DNA of 64,000 bases from Chryseobacterium sp. (GTDB lineage: Bacteria; Bacteroidota; Bacteroidia; Flavobacteriales; Weeksellaceae). The position numbers were made by a program, and so were the translations under genes. The stretch covers positions 496,001 to 560,000 of the forward strand of contig JAITUA010000003.1 of the NCBI GenBank assembly GCA_031286615.1, read 5' to 3'. Shown in pieces: positions 8,695 to 17,337 of this stretch. The notes under the pieces were generated by a model. The model was not told the origin of the DNA. It saw nothing but the letters and a program-made list of their open reading frames with translations, and made no database searches. The first letter of the stretch is position 1. Every line of letters starts with the position of its first letter.

Positions 8695-9657
8695 TTAATT
8701 GATAAGCTTTTCGATTCCCTCAGTCTGAACTTTGGAAGTGTCTTCAAGCAATTTCTGCAGTGTATTGTCTGAAGGCTTCTCCTCTTTATTCTCATCTGGC
8801 TTTTCTTCAGTTTTTTCTACTGGCTTTTCTGTAGATTGCTGTAGAGATTCCGGCTGAGCATCAAGTAGTTTTTGCTGTTTGGCTTTCTTTACTTTTTCAA
8901 GGCTGTAAAGATAGAGTTTGTTCCCCTTGATTTCAAAATAAGAAAGGATGTTTTTATCCACAATTTGCGCCTCCGGATCTTCAAAAACCGTCACCATTCC
9001 TTTTTCAGGAATGTATTGTGAAATAAAATTACTGGCAACAACCAGAATTGCATCATTTTCTCTTCTAAAGCGTTTTCCGTTTTCTAGAGGAGCTTCAAAA
9101 AGTTTTTCAAATTTCAGGCTGTAAATCCTGATATGTTTTCTTGTTAAAATATATACTTTATTTTCGTAGACCAGCATATCCATCAGATCTTCAAAACTGA
9201 TATCAAACGGATAGGAATTGATCGTAGTATCATTTCTGAAATTGTACTGTATCAACCGCTTTGTACTGTCATCCAGAAGCCACAGCTGCTGCAGATCTTC
9301 GGCATAAGCCATTCTGATGAACCCAAATTTCTGCTTAAAATCAAGCCTTTGAATTTCATTCATATTCTGATCCACAAACTTCATTTCCTGAGCATTTTCA
9401 GAGAATAAAGGCACATTCAGTGGATTTTGTACATTCTGCACTTTGTAAGGAACAGTAAGCATCATTTTTCCAATCTGCTTTCCTAAAGAATCATATTTGG
9501 TAAAACTAAAATCTTTGTTTTTATAGATATACAGACTTCCGTAGTCATCGGCAAGCATATCTTTAGCTTCCTTCAATTTTAAAGTATCTAAAGGAAGAAT
9601 ATTCTGCGCAGAAAATGTGCAGAAAGCAAAAGTCAATATCAGATATAGTAATCTCAA
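8695..9657 (-). CDS. Secreted beta-propeller-like protein of unknown function
   Basis: A 320-residue protein with a Sec signal (about residues 1-17, ending TFSAQ). The middle consists of repeated short strands such as YGSLYIYKNKDFSFTKYD, FIRMAYAEDLQQLWLLDD and LVYENKVYILTRKHIRIYSLKFEKLFE, which look like propeller blades. The C-terminal 60 residues are a low-complexity Lys/Glu/Pro tail (repeats of EKPxE and EEKPSDN) unlikely to be folded. I do not recognise a named family. It lies directly upstream of the deoxynucleoside kinase gene. The coding call is firm; the structural call is by eye. Confidence 0.7.
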   Translation of the reverse strand: MRLLYLILTFAFCTFSAQNILPLDTLKLKEAKDMLADDYGSLYIYKNKDFSFTKYDSLGKQIGKMMLTVPYKVQNVQNPLNVPLFSENAQEMKFVDQNMNEIQRLDFKQKFGFIRMAYAEDLQQLWLLDDSTKRLIQYNFRNDTTINSYPFDISFEDLMDMLVYENKVYILTRKHIRIYSLKFEKLFEAPLENGKRFRRENDAILVVASNFISQYIPEKGMVTVFEDPEAQIVDKNILSYFEIKGNKLYLYSLEKVKKAKQQKLLDAQPESLQQSTEKPVEKTEEKPDENKEEKPSDNTLQKLLEDTSKVQTEGIEKLIN

Positions 9658-9749
9658 AATTCTTTTTTACTAAAGATAGCGCTCCTCATGGAACGCTACC
9701 AATTTACATACTTTATTTTATTCCGATAGAAATTGTTATTAAACTTTTG

Positions 9750-10772
9750 TTATTTAATTACAACTTCATAAATCTTCGTCCAGTTCTTCCCTGTTACCAA
9801 CATATTTTCGCCTTTGAAAGCAATTCCGTTCAATACATCATCACTTCCTTTGGTGTTCTGTTTGGCAATTTCCGTGAAATCAAAAGTTCCCACTACTTCA
9901 CCATTAGCCGGATTAATTTTTAAAATAATCGGTTTCTGCCATACGTTGGCATAGATAAATCCGTTGTGGTATTCCAGCTCGTTCAATTGATCATAAGCCT
10001 GAGAACTACCTGCAACAGCGATATATTTAATTAGTTTTGAAGGGTTATTGACATCAAGGAAATATAAAAGTTTACTTCCGTCAGAAGCAATCAGGTCTTT
10101 CCCATCATACGTCAGTCCCCAACCTTCACCCAATACATTTGGATAGGCAAATTCCGAAAGTAGTTTTAAAGAGCTCTTATCATAGACATATCCTTTTTTG
10201 CTCTGCCATGTCAGCTGATATACTTTATCTCCTACGATGGTACTTCCTTCAGAAAAGTCTTCCTGAGCCTGTTTGGTAGAAGCAAGCGGCGTTGTAGTTC
10301 CCAATGTATATTTTAAAATCTGAGAAGCTCCGTTCTGCCCGTCACTTTCATAAATGGTATTTCCTTCCACCTGGAAACCTTGTACAAAGTTTTTAGGATC
10401 GTGAGGGTATTCTGCTACAATCTGGTAAGGAATATTTTTCTCAGGATTTTTTGCAAATACATTAATGGTTGCATCCTGATTCAGCACTTCTCCTCCTTTT
10501 GTTTTAACGTTGAAGGTAACAGCATTATCACCTAACGTAAAAAACTTAGGATCAACGGTAAGATCTGTTGTTTCTTTATCTCCAAAGCTGATGGTTACAC
10601 TTTCTGCATTTTCCGTTACTTCTTTCGGAAGCTCAAGCTTATCTCCGAAATGGTATCCTTTCGCCTCCATTGAATTATTATAAGTATTCAGTGTATCAAG
10701 AATTTCTTTATTCTTGTTACAAGATGCCAGTAATAAAATCGCTGCGAAACCCGCTATTATATTTTTTTTCAT
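9750..10772 (-). CDS. Glutaminyl-peptide cyclotransferase (plant/bacterial beta-propeller type), lipoprotein
   Basis: A 340-residue protein with a lipoprotein signal (LLLASC, Cys18). After an N-terminal Ig-like segment of about 100 residues comes the glutamine cyclotransferase domain of the five-bladed-propeller family: PHDPKNFVQGFQVEGNTIYESDG, FSEGSTIVGDKVYQLTW, GEGWGLTYDGKDLIASDGS, LNELEYHNGFIYANVW, and DVLNGIAFKGENMLVTGKNWTKIYEV. These enzymes convert N-terminal Gln to pyroglutamate on exported proteins. In Bacteroidota many T9SS and SusC-type secreted proteins expose N-terminal Gln after signal cleavage, which fits a periplasmic role. Family call is confident. Confidence 0.92.
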   Translation of the reverse strand: MKKNIIAGFAAILLLASCNKNKEILDTLNTYNNSMEAKGYHFGDKLELPKEVTENAESVTISFGDKETTDLTVDPKFFTLGDNAVTFNVKTKGGEVLNQDATINVFAKNPEKNIPYQIVAEYPHDPKNFVQGFQVEGNTIYESDGQNGASQILKYTLGTTTPLASTKQAQEDFSEGSTIVGDKVYQLTWQSKKGYVYDKSSLKLLSEFAYPNVLGEGWGLTYDGKDLIASDGSKLLYFLDVNNPSKLIKYIAVAGSSQAYDQLNELEYHNGFIYANVWQKPIILKINPANGEVVGTFDFTEIAKQNTKGSDDVLNGIAFKGENMLVTGKNWTKIYEVVIK

Positions 10773-10792
10773 TGAATTTCTAAATATTTCCC

Positions 10793-10824
10793 CAAAAATA
10801 GCAAATTTTATTCCGTATTGCCAA
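10793..10824 (-). promoter_or_regulatory. Probable promoter of the glutaminyl cyclase gene
   Basis: On the minus strand, TTG (10822-10824), a 21-nt spacer and TATTTTTG (10793-10800), ending about 20 nt before the ATG. The -33 element falls inside the last codons of the upstream VOC gene, so the cyclase can be expressed independently of the gene cluster before it. Confidence 0.5.
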
Positions 10825-11191
10825 TATTATCTATGGGTTCACCAAATTGTAGGATATAACCATTGTTGTCATAGATCGCAAACTCCCTCATTCCCCACTC
10901 AAAAGATTCAATCTCATAGCAGACTTTTGCCTTTGTTTTAAGGTCTTCCCAAAGCTCATCCACCTTATTTACATTGAAATAAAATGATCCGGAAAAACCA
11001 ATTGAAGTATTTTTTTCATGTTGGTTAGGCTGAGAAAGCATGATGTATATATCATCTTTACGAAGGGAAGCCCATTGCCAATCATCATTTCTACCCATCA
11101 GAGTAAAACCGAGAACACGCATATAAAATCCTATGGTCTCATCCATATTTTCTGTCCAGAGAATAGGACGAAGTGCAGTAAACTGTGTCAT
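10808..11191 (-). CDS. VOC-fold (glyoxalase/bleomycin-resistance-like) protein
   Basis: A 127-residue single-domain protein. ALRPILWTENMDETIGFYMRVLGFTL is the classic first beta-alpha-beta unit of the vicinal oxygen chelate fold, and YEIESFEWGMREFAIYDNNGYILQFGEP is the second with its terminal Glu-type metal ligand position. Members bind small molecules or detoxify electrophiles; the substrate cannot be inferred. Its ATG overlaps the stop of the GNAT gene by 4 bp, so it is translationally coupled in a GNAT-VOC pair downstream of an AHSA1 gene. Confidence 0.85.
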   Translation of the reverse strand: MTQFTALRPILWTENMDETIGFYMRVLGFTLMGRNDDWQWASLRKDDIYIMLSQPNQHEKNTSIGFSGSFYFNVNKVDELWEDLKTKAKVCYEIESFEWGMREFAIYDNNGYILQFGEPIDNIGNTE

Positions 11192-11694
11192 AATTCCTGT
11201 AATTCAAAAGTATTTTTGTGGATTTTCATATTCAGGGAAACCCAGGTTTCTGTATCAATCTTTGCTTCACTTCTAACTTCAGGATCAAAAGCAAAACCTA
11301 CTTTCCGGTAACATTCAATAGCTCCGGTATTCCAGTCGTAAACATTAAGTTCTGCGGTTTCTTTATCAAAATGTGTGAAACCATATTTCAGAAGTTCCTG
11401 CATTACTTTTTTCCCATAACCTTTTCCTCTGTTATTTTCATCCCAGATCAGAATTCTGCCCAGCAGAAATGTCTTTTCTTTTAAAAAAATCTGAGCGTGG
11501 CCAATCGTCGTTCCCGTATGATCTGCAATGGTAAACAAGGTTCTGTTTTTATCGGACAAATCGGTTTCCAGCTGTTCTTCTGTAAGCGGAAAACGGTATA
11601 CGGGCCCGGCAAACTGAAGAAGCATTCTTTCATTTTCTATTTTTGAAATCAGCAGCGGTGCATCCTGAATTGTAAAGGGCTGTAGTGTAATCAT
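11188..11694 (-). CDS. GNAT family N-acetyltransferase
   Basis: A 168-residue protein with the GNAT core: ITLQPFTIQDAPLL at the start, AHAQIFLKEKTFLLGRILIWDENNRGKGYGKKVMQELL carrying the acetyl-CoA binding R/Q-x-x-G-x-G/A pattern (RGKGYG), then AELNVYDWNTGAIECYRKVGFAF as motif B. This is the RimJ/RimL-like subgroup that acetylates amines of small molecules or protein N-termini. It starts 3 bp after the AHSA1 gene stop and overlaps the VOC gene, so the three form one operon. Substrate unknown. Confidence 0.88.
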   Translation of the reverse strand: MITLQPFTIQDAPLLISKIENERMLLQFAGPVYRFPLTEEQLETDLSDKNRTLFTIADHTGTTIGHAQIFLKEKTFLLGRILIWDENNRGKGYGKKVMQELLKYGFTHFDKETAELNVYDWNTGAIECYRKVGFAFDPEVRSEAKIDTETWVSLNMKIHKNTFELQEL

Positions 11695-11697
11695 GGT

Positions 11698-12123
11698 CTA
11701 CTTTTCTAAATATTCTTTTAAACTCTGTCCCAAAATAGTGTTCCAGCCTTGTGTAAAGTTATCTCTTGAAAAGCCATCGCCTAAGTCTTTAAAATTTTCA
11801 ATTCCTTCATGAGTCAGTTTTACAAGAGTCTGCCCGTCCTCTGGAAGTAATTCCCAGGTTACGACAGTTTTCTGTGCTGAAAAATCAGGATATGACCATG
11901 TATGCTTCAGTTTTTGATTAGGTATTATTTCTAAAATTTCTCCCTGATGATGGTATTTATTTTCACCTCCGGGTTCGTAGAAATTAAATTCTTTTCCTAT
12001 TTCTAATGCAAAATCCTGGATATCAAAATACCAGGATTTCATTTCATTTTTATCGGTTAATGCTTTCCAGATTTTTTCAGCCGGAGCATTTATTTTGTAC
12101 TGAACAGTGATTGGTGTGCTCAT
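11698..12123 (-). CDS. SRPBCC / AHSA1 domain protein
   Basis: A 141-residue START/Bet v1-like protein. VQYKINAPAEKIWKALTDKNEMKSWYF is the typical N-terminal strand-helix of the Aha1 C-terminal (AHSA1) family, followed by LEIGKEFNFYEPGG, LEIIPNQKLKHTWSYP, TVVTWELLPEDGQTLVKLTHEG and the C-terminal long helix FTQGWNTILGQSLKEYLEK. Such proteins bind hydrophobic ligands in a cavity; in bacteria the role is mostly unknown. First gene of the AHSA1-GNAT-VOC operon. Confidence 0.88.
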   Translation of the reverse strand: MSTPITVQYKINAPAEKIWKALTDKNEMKSWYFDIQDFALEIGKEFNFYEPGGENKYHHQGEILEIIPNQKLKHTWSYPDFSAQKTVVTWELLPEDGQTLVKLTHEGIENFKDLGDGFSRDNFTQGWNTILGQSLKEYLEK

Positions 12124-12171
12124 ATTATAGATTTAATATGCCTAAAATTAAACATTTTGTCTATACTATTT

Positions 12172-12290
12172 AACCACAAAAGTCATAAAAGTTTTTACCT
12201 GAATTTGTTTAAAGTTAAATTTCAAATAATGAAAAGTACACTTAAGTTTTAAAAAATCTGAGATATTTCATTTTGTGACTTTTGTAGTTA
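12172..12290. repeat. Intergenic element with about 19-bp terminal inverted repeats
   Basis: AACCACAAAAGTCATAAAAG at 12172-12191 is nearly the reverse complement of 12271-12290 (left and right ends differ at two positions over 18). The enclosed 80 bp is AT-rich. The layout is that of a small non-coding repeat or MITE-like element, filling the gap between the AHSA1 and antiporter genes. Similar AACCA...-ended elements occur at 62971, 63723 and 63901. Confidence 0.55.
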
Positions 12291-12301
12291 TTCAGTCTTA
12301 A

Positions 12302-13915
12302 TTATCCGTGTGAAAATCCGGTGATCTTCGCTTCATCAAAATCCAGCTGCATTTCAATGGTTCTCATCACATGATCATCAAATATCTTTTCTCTTTTCAT
12401 TCTGTGCAGCTCATTTCTTTGTGCCTGAATGATCTGTCGCAAGACGTCTTTATTTTCATTGATTGCTGATACATAATCTCCAGTGGAGGCCATACATTGA
12501 GCTTTGTCTGCCATCAGCATCATTTCATTTTCCAACTTGTGCTTTTGATGACGTACTAAGCTGTTAGTAACTGCCAGTTCAGAAAAGTCATTATCCAGCT
12601 TGTGCAGTGCTGTTTCTTTTAGTTTTCGCATCAGGATCACTTCCTGTTTTTCTTCCGGCAATTCACTTCCGGCATCCTGAATATTCAATAATTTCAAAAT
12701 CGGGCTTAGCAATAATCCTTGTCCTACCAATGTAATCAATATGATAACAAAGGTTACAAATAAAATAATATTTCTATGTGGAAATGCATCTCCGTTTGGC
12801 AGAAAAGCTGGAATCGACAACGCTGCAGCCAACGAAACCACTCCTCTCATCGCTGCAAAACTGATGATGAATGGCTCTCTCCAATCCGGTTTGGGAACTT
12901 TTAATCTTAATTCTTTGGAACAAACTCTTGGGAAATACATCAATGCATAGCTGTACAGAATTCTTGTTCCGATTATGGCTCCACCAATCACCACACTGTA
13001 GAAAATACCCTCAGAAATGGTATATTCTTTCATTCCTTCCACTACAATGGGAAGTTCAAGGCCAATCAGGATAAAAATGATTGTATTCATCAGAAATATC
13101 AATACACTCCATACGTTCCCGGACTGTATTCTTGAAGTGTGACTCAAATAACAATGCGAATTATAAGACATCAGTAATCCTCCAGCCACTACTGCCAGTA
13201 CTCCTGAAAAATGGAAATGCTCTGCTCCCACATACATAATGTACGGTACAATAAGTGTAATAATGGTATCAATATTAGAATTGGTAGGAATAATTCTAAG
13301 CAGGGCCCCAAATAAAAAGCCAGTCGCCACTCCTACCACAATTCCTCCGATCGCCATCGTAAAGAAATCCTGAACGGCATCTCTCCAGATAAACTGCCCT
13401 GAAATAACAGCTGCAAGGGCAAATTTAAATACAATTAAACTGGATGCATCATTAATAAGGCTCTCTCCTTCCAGGATATTGGTTATTTTTTTAGGAATTT
13501 TCATATGTTTCAGCACCGAAGTAGCCGCTACCGCATCCGGTGGGGAATTTACGCCTCCCAGCAAGAATCCCATTGCTACCGTAAGCCCCGGAATAATTGA
13601 AGAAGAAAGATAAGCCACAACGATGGATGTTAAAAACACCAATCCGAAAGCCATTGAAAATATTTGTTTTCTCCATTTATGAAAGTCCTGCCATGAAGTA
13701 AACCAGGCTGCTTCAAACAAAATAGGCGGCAGGAAAATAAGGAAAACAAGATCTGGTTCTATTTCTATACGCGGCATTCCAGGTACAAAGCTTATGAGCA
13801 ATCCTGCAATCACAAGAAAAATCGGGTAAGCGACTTTTAATTTCTGGCCGATCATTACCAATATCATCACAGACAGCAGTACTGCAATGGATATTATAAC
13901 ATAGCTGTGAATCAT
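12302..13915 (-). CDS. Na+/H+ antiporter, CPA1 family
   Basis: A 537-residue inner-membrane protein with about 12 hydrophobic segments in the first 410 residues and a soluble C-terminal tail of about 120 residues. The ion-binding region reads GGVNSPPDAVAATSVLKHMK followed by ILEGESLINDASSLIVFKFAL, with the ND pair that marks electroneutral CPA1 exchangers. SFAAMRGVVSLAAALSIP is the conserved late helix. The tail is charged and helical (QEVILMRKLKETALHKLDND), as in bacterial NhaP/YjcE-type proteins. It exports Na+ (or K+) for H+. It follows the bestrophin gene by 89 bp, possibly in one ion-handling operon. Confidence 0.93.
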   Translation of the reverse strand: MIHSYVIISIAVLLSVMILVMIGQKLKVAYPIFLVIAGLLISFVPGMPRIEIEPDLVFLIFLPPILFEAAWFTSWQDFHKWRKQIFSMAFGLVFLTSIVVAYLSSSIIPGLTVAMGFLLGGVNSPPDAVAATSVLKHMKIPKKITNILEGESLINDASSLIVFKFALAAVISGQFIWRDAVQDFFTMAIGGIVVGVATGFLFGALLRIIPTNSNIDTIITLIVPYIMYVGAEHFHFSGVLAVVAGGLLMSYNSHCYLSHTSRIQSGNVWSVLIFLMNTIIFILIGLELPIVVEGMKEYTISEGIFYSVVIGGAIIGTRILYSYALMYFPRVCSKELRLKVPKPDWREPFIISFAAMRGVVSLAAALSIPAFLPNGDAFPHRNIILFVTFVIILITLVGQGLLLSPILKLLNIQDAGSELPEEKQEVILMRKLKETALHKLDNDFSELAVTNSLVRHQKHKLENEMMLMADKAQCMASTGDYVSAINENKDVLRQIIQAQRNELHRMKREKIFDDHVMRTIEMQLDFDEAKITGFSHG

Positions 13916-14004
13916 TTTAAGTTGTTTTTTAAGTGTTATTTTTTATTTTGATTAATAAACTTTCTGCTTTTACAAGAAAATATCTTAATCTTTTAATTTT
14001 AAAT

Positions 14005-15009
14005 TTAGAGTACAATGTTATTCTTTGGTGTGATGGCTGGCGGAAGATCAGACTCATCCAGCATATCTCTCATATCAATTTCTATAGTACGGCTTATCTG
14101 GGTGATTGGAACATCGTTAGGACTTCCTTCAAATGGATTTACAGAAGCTTCTCCAACACTATCCAAGGTATGAAAACACCATGTCACCAGTAAAGAAAAC
14201 GGAATATTAAACCATAATGTCCAACCTTCTACTATTGTTCCGTCTCCTAATTTATCAAGTTCTTTCAGCAATCCGAAAGGCACAAAAACAATGAACAACA
14301 GCAAAAGATAAGTGGTGATTGAAGAGAAGTTTCTTGGATACGGAAAGTTTTTAATTCTTTCAGCTTTTCCCTGATTGTCTGTAAACTTTACAAGCTGTTG
14401 ATTGATCTGTGTCCATTGAAAATCGTTGAGTTCTCCTTTTTCATAGGCTTCAGACAAAGCTTTGCTCTGTTTGGCCATCAATTGTGTTGCCCTGTTTTTC
14501 TTGCTTAAAATATACTGAAGTTCGGGTTCGGAAAGATATTTTTTCAATTCTTCATCCAGTTTGGAAAGCCTCTCCGGAATGTCATATTTTTTAGCATATT
14601 CATCAAACTGGTCTGTACCCATGTTTTCCCATGCTCTCGGCTCACGAAGCTGAAATCTCAGTGCGGTAAGCCATGCATAATGACGGAGAAACATTTCTTT
14701 TACTTTATCTGCATCTTTGGAAAGCAGTGCATCTCTCAGAATATATCCGAAACTACGGCTGTCATTTATAATAGCACCATAAATCTGTCTTGCTTCCCAG
14801 AGCCTGCTATAACTGGCATTGTTTTTAAAACCAACAATAAAAGCAACTGCTGTTCCCATAATAGCAATCGGCTGCCACGGAACGGAAAGAAATTTCCATC
14901 CTAAAAAGTACAGGACAGTGGGAATGGCTGATAATACGACAAGAGCATAAATACTCCGTCTGGTCCAGATAATGAACTCACGGGCTCCAAATCTTTTTCC
15001 TGAATGCAT
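14005..15009 (-). CDS. Bestrophin family ion channel (UPF0187/RFP-TM)
   Basis: A 334-residue membrane protein. MHSGKRFGAREFIIWTRRSIY and SVPWQPIAIMGTAVAFIVGFKNNASYSRLWEARQIYG are characteristic of bacterial bestrophins (the second block lines the channel neck), as is LLLLFIVFVPFGLLKELDK and the C-terminal NPFEGSPNDVPITQISRTIEIDMRDMLDE. Bacterial homologues form pentameric channels, often cation-selective. It follows a DUF2490 outer-membrane-type protein gene by 76 bp and precedes the Na+/H+ antiporter on the same strand. Confidence 0.93.
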   Translation of the reverse strand: MHSGKRFGAREFIIWTRRSIYALVVLSAIPTVLYFLGWKFLSVPWQPIAIMGTAVAFIVGFKNNASYSRLWEARQIYGAIINDSRSFGYILRDALLSKDADKVKEMFLRHYAWLTALRFQLREPRAWENMGTDQFDEYAKKYDIPERLSKLDEELKKYLSEPELQYILSKKNRATQLMAKQSKALSEAYEKGELNDFQWTQINQQLVKFTDNQGKAERIKNFPYPRNFSSITTYLLLLFIVFVPFGLLKELDKLGDGTIVEGWTLWFNIPFSLLVTWCFHTLDSVGEASVNPFEGSPNDVPITQISRTIEIDMRDMLDESDLPPAITPKNNIVL

Positions 15010-15085
15010 AGCTGTTTATTTTTTGTGTTTATTATTTTTTATTTTCAAATAATGGTCTTCATCAAGCATTCAGCAGCGGTTACAA

Positions 15086-15763
15086 TCAGTTTTTGGTAAA
15101 TGGAATATTATTATAGAAACCAATCTGAATCTGGCCGCGGTTTCTGTTTTCCTGAATCTGATTCATATAACCTGCTTCAATCCTCATGTTTTTATTGATA
15201 ACGTATCCTAAAGCACCATAGACTCTGTTTCTGTCGAAAACCGGATTGTTGAAGTGCAGGAAAATCTCATTGTATACTGATGCATAAAGGGTTTTCGGCA
15301 GCATTTCTTTTTGTGTAATCGGAATATTAACTCCCAACATGTATCGAAACCTCATCCTGAAATCATCTTCCAGAAAACGTTCTTCCAAACGGTAACGATG
15401 CTGAAGATAAAAACGTCCGAACTTCTGTTTGGTAATATACTGCTGGAAAAGTCGGTGCTCTATATTTTCTTTTTTCTCACCGTTTGCATAAGGCTGGCTC
15501 AGAATGAAACCATATCCCAATAAAACATTGTTATTGTTTTCTGTAAGATCGTAACCAATCCCTGTACGGATCAGCAACTGCTCCAGATCTCCCACCGCAT
15601 CAAAATTACGGTACTGAATCTCATTATGCCAGTTCAGTTTCTTACTGACTTTGTTATTTCCAAAATACATATACCATGCTCCCAGATCACTTTTTTGAGC
15701 AAATGTCAATATGGAGCCCAAACCTAATATCGTGAATGCCAACTTCGTAAAAACCTTTCTCAT
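15086..15763 (-). CDS. DUF2490 family outer-membrane beta-barrel-like protein
   Basis: A 225-residue protein with a Sec signal (about residues 1-22, ending TFAQK). Alternating strands run through the mature part (LGAWYMYFGNNKVSKKLNWHNEIQYRNFD, LIRTGIGYDLTENNNNVLLGYGFI, RFYLQHRYRLEERF, MRIEAGYMNQIQENRNRGQIQIGFYNNIPF), which is the DUF2490 pattern: a short-chain outer-membrane barrel of unknown cargo. First gene of the likely DUF2490-bestrophin-antiporter transcript, with a good promoter just upstream. Confidence 0.85.
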   Translation of the reverse strand: MRKVFTKLAFTILGLGSILTFAQKSDLGAWYMYFGNNKVSKKLNWHNEIQYRNFDAVGDLEQLLIRTGIGYDLTENNNNVLLGYGFILSQPYANGEKKENIEHRLFQQYITKQKFGRFYLQHRYRLEERFLEDDFRMRFRYMLGVNIPITQKEMLPKTLYASVYNEIFLHFNNPVFDRNRVYGALGYVINKNMRIEAGYMNQIQENRNRGQIQIGFYNNIPFTKN

Positions 15764-15795
15764 GCCTGTTAATTACTATTATCTATCGTTTTTAA

Positions 15796-15826
15796 CAAAA
15801 TTAATATTTTAAATCAATAATAGCAA
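15796..15826 (-). promoter_or_regulatory. Flavobacterial promoter for the DUF2490 gene
   Basis: On the minus strand: TTG (15824-15826), a 20-nt spacer, TAATTTTG (15796-15803). Spacing and both elements fit the consensus, with about 30 nt to the ATG at 15763. Confidence 0.65.
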
Positions 15827-15894
15827 ATACTATTTTACAACATGATTGAAAGAAAACCGGATACAATAATTTTCACCGGCCTTCCTCTAAAAGA

Positions 15895-16287
15895 TTATCC
15901 AGGAACCTGTTCTGTCAGTATATCAGCTTCATTTTGTCCAAAATAAGTACAGGTCATCGCATGAAGATCCATCTTCCAGCCTTTGATTCCGTTTTCTGCA
16001 CAGTCATTACAGAAAGTCATATAATCTGTTCCTCCCTGTTGGTGAAGTTTGAGCCTCAGTTTAAAATTTTCAAGGTTTAAGTTTTCTGAAACAGTAAGTG
16101 GGGCGTACTTGCTCCCCGTCTGGACAGATTGATTTTCCTGGTCAAAATATTCTGTATTTCCATCAGAGACATAGGTTGTATAATGAGAAACTCCTAACTT
16201 TTTTACAGCCTGAATATAGGCAGGGAAATCGGCTCCGCTTTTCACTTTCTGATGCTCGGTTTTAATGTTTTCAATTGTAAATTTCAT
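15895..16287 (-). CDS. DUF1398 family protein
   Basis: A 130-residue soluble protein. It carries the DUF1398 (E. coli YbcV-like) pattern: HQKVKSGADFPAYIQAVKKLGVSHYTTYVSDGNTEYF near the start and LHQQGGTDYMTFCNDCAENGIKGWKMDLHAMTCTYF near the end, where the two conserved cysteines and the GIxxWxVD-type block lie. Function is unknown. Stands as a separate gene between short AT-rich gaps; a terminator for the next upstream gene lies at 16395-16422. Confidence 0.85.
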   Translation of the reverse strand: MKFTIENIKTEHQKVKSGADFPAYIQAVKKLGVSHYTTYVSDGNTEYFDQENQSVQTGSKYAPLTVSENLNLENFKLRLKLHQQGGTDYMTFCNDCAENGIKGWKMDLHAMTCTYFGQNEADILTEQVPG

Positions 16288-16394
16288 TTTTTTATGTTTT
16301 TTAAGTGGTTAAATAAAAATTTTCCATCATTTTATTACCTCTGATGTACTTTTTCATCAAATTTAAAAAATTTAGGGATGCAAATATAAAGCAA

Positions 16395-16422
16395 ATAAAA
16401 AACCGGCAATGTAACTGCCGGT
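16395..16422 (-). terminator. Terminator after the PhnB-like gene
   Basis: ACCGGCA (16402-16408) pairs with TGCCGGT (16416-16422); on the minus strand the stem is followed directly by a T6 run. It ends transcription from the gene at 16459-16908. Confidence 0.8.
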
Positions 16423-16458
16423 AAGTTCTAACTATATTTCAAATACAAAATATTAATT

Positions 16459-16908
16459 TTATGGATGCTGCTGCATTTTAGCAGGATCATCATAGTTTAC
16501 CATCCAGTTGATCCCGAATTTATCGCTAAACATTCCGAAATAAGCTCCCCAGAAAGTATCTGCCATTGGCATTGTTACCTGTCCTTCTGCAGAAAGACCT
16601 CCGAATAATTTATCAGCTTCTTCTTTAGATTCTGCGTTGATAGAAATAGAGAAATTGTTCCCAGCCTTGAAATTGGAAGACCATTCTCCTCCTGTATCGC
16701 TTCCCATCAATATGGTTTCTTTAGAGATTGGAAGTGAAACGTGCATGATTTTGTCTTTGTCTTCGTCTGGAGTTTCTTTCCCTTCCATTGGAGGCATTTC
16801 TCCAAATGTTCCGATGTAAGGATATTCTCCTCCGAAAACAGATTTATAGAAATCGAATGCTTCTTTGCAATTTCCATTGAATGTTAAATAAACGTTTACT
16901 GTTGCCAT
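16459..16908 (-). CDS. PhnB-like VOC family protein
   Basis: A 149-residue protein of the PhnB/3-demethylubiquinone methyltransferase-like branch of the VOC superfamily: VYLTFNGNCKEAFDFYKSVFGGEYPYIGTFGEMPP at the start, IMHVSLPISKETILMGSD in the middle, FSISINAESKEEADKLFGGLSAEGQVTMPMADTFWGAYFGMFSDKFGINWMVNY at the end. The long first loop containing GEMPP is typical of this branch. Function unknown, probably small-molecule binding. Monocistronic or the last gene of the cluster; followed by its own terminator. Confidence 0.88.
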   Translation of the reverse strand: MATVNVYLTFNGNCKEAFDFYKSVFGGEYPYIGTFGEMPPMEGKETPDEDKDKIMHVSLPISKETILMGSDTGGEWSSNFKAGNNFSISINAESKEEADKLFGGLSAEGQVTMPMADTFWGAYFGMFSDKFGINWMVNYDDPAKMQQHP

Positions 16909-16965
16909 AGTTGTTTTTTATTAGTTAAGTTTGTTTTAAGTAGTTTTTGTACCGTTTTCCAGAAA

Positions 16966-17337
16966 TTACCTGTGCTGATCTATAAGAATCATATTTCCAT
17001 CAGGGTCTTTCAGGTAAATATGTTCAGGTCCTGAAGTTGTTTCATCAGCTTCTTTCCCTATTTCTATTCCGCTTTCTTTTAATCTTTTCTGAATTTCACG
17101 CACATCATCAAAAGAGTCAAGATTCTGTGCATTTTCATCCCATCCCGGATTGAAAGTAAGCATATTTCCGTCAAACATAGCCTGAAAAAGCCCTATCAGC
17201 GTAGAACCATTTTTCATGATCAGATAATTACTTTCTGTAGTTCCGGCCATTGTTATAAAGCCCAGCTTCTCATAAAAGTCCTTGGATTTCTGAAGATCTT
17301 TTACACTTAAGCTGATAGAAAATGCTCCTAATTTCAT
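16966..17337 (-). CDS. VOC family protein
   Basis: A 123-residue VOC-fold protein: FSISLSVKDLQKSKDFYEKLGFITM (first unit), YLIMKNGSTLIGLFQAMFDGNMLTFNPGW, and GPEHIYLKDPDGNMILIDQH, where the GP.H.Y..DPDGN block with a terminal acid or His is the metal-site signature of the glyoxalase I-like group. Its ATG overlaps the stop of the four-helix membrane protein gene by 4 bp, so these two are translationally coupled. Substrate unknown. Confidence 0.88.
   Translation of the reverse strand: MKLGAFSISLSVKDLQKSKDFYEKLGFITMAGTTESNYLIMKNGSTLIGLFQAMFDGNMLTFNPGWDENAQNLDSFDDVREIQKRLKESGIEIGKEADETTSGPEHIYLKDPDGNMILIDQHR

Noticed and set aside
10714-11484. Several plus-strand open frames overlapping the VOC and GNAT genes
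   Set aside because: Shadows of minus-strand genes that have clear family motifs.
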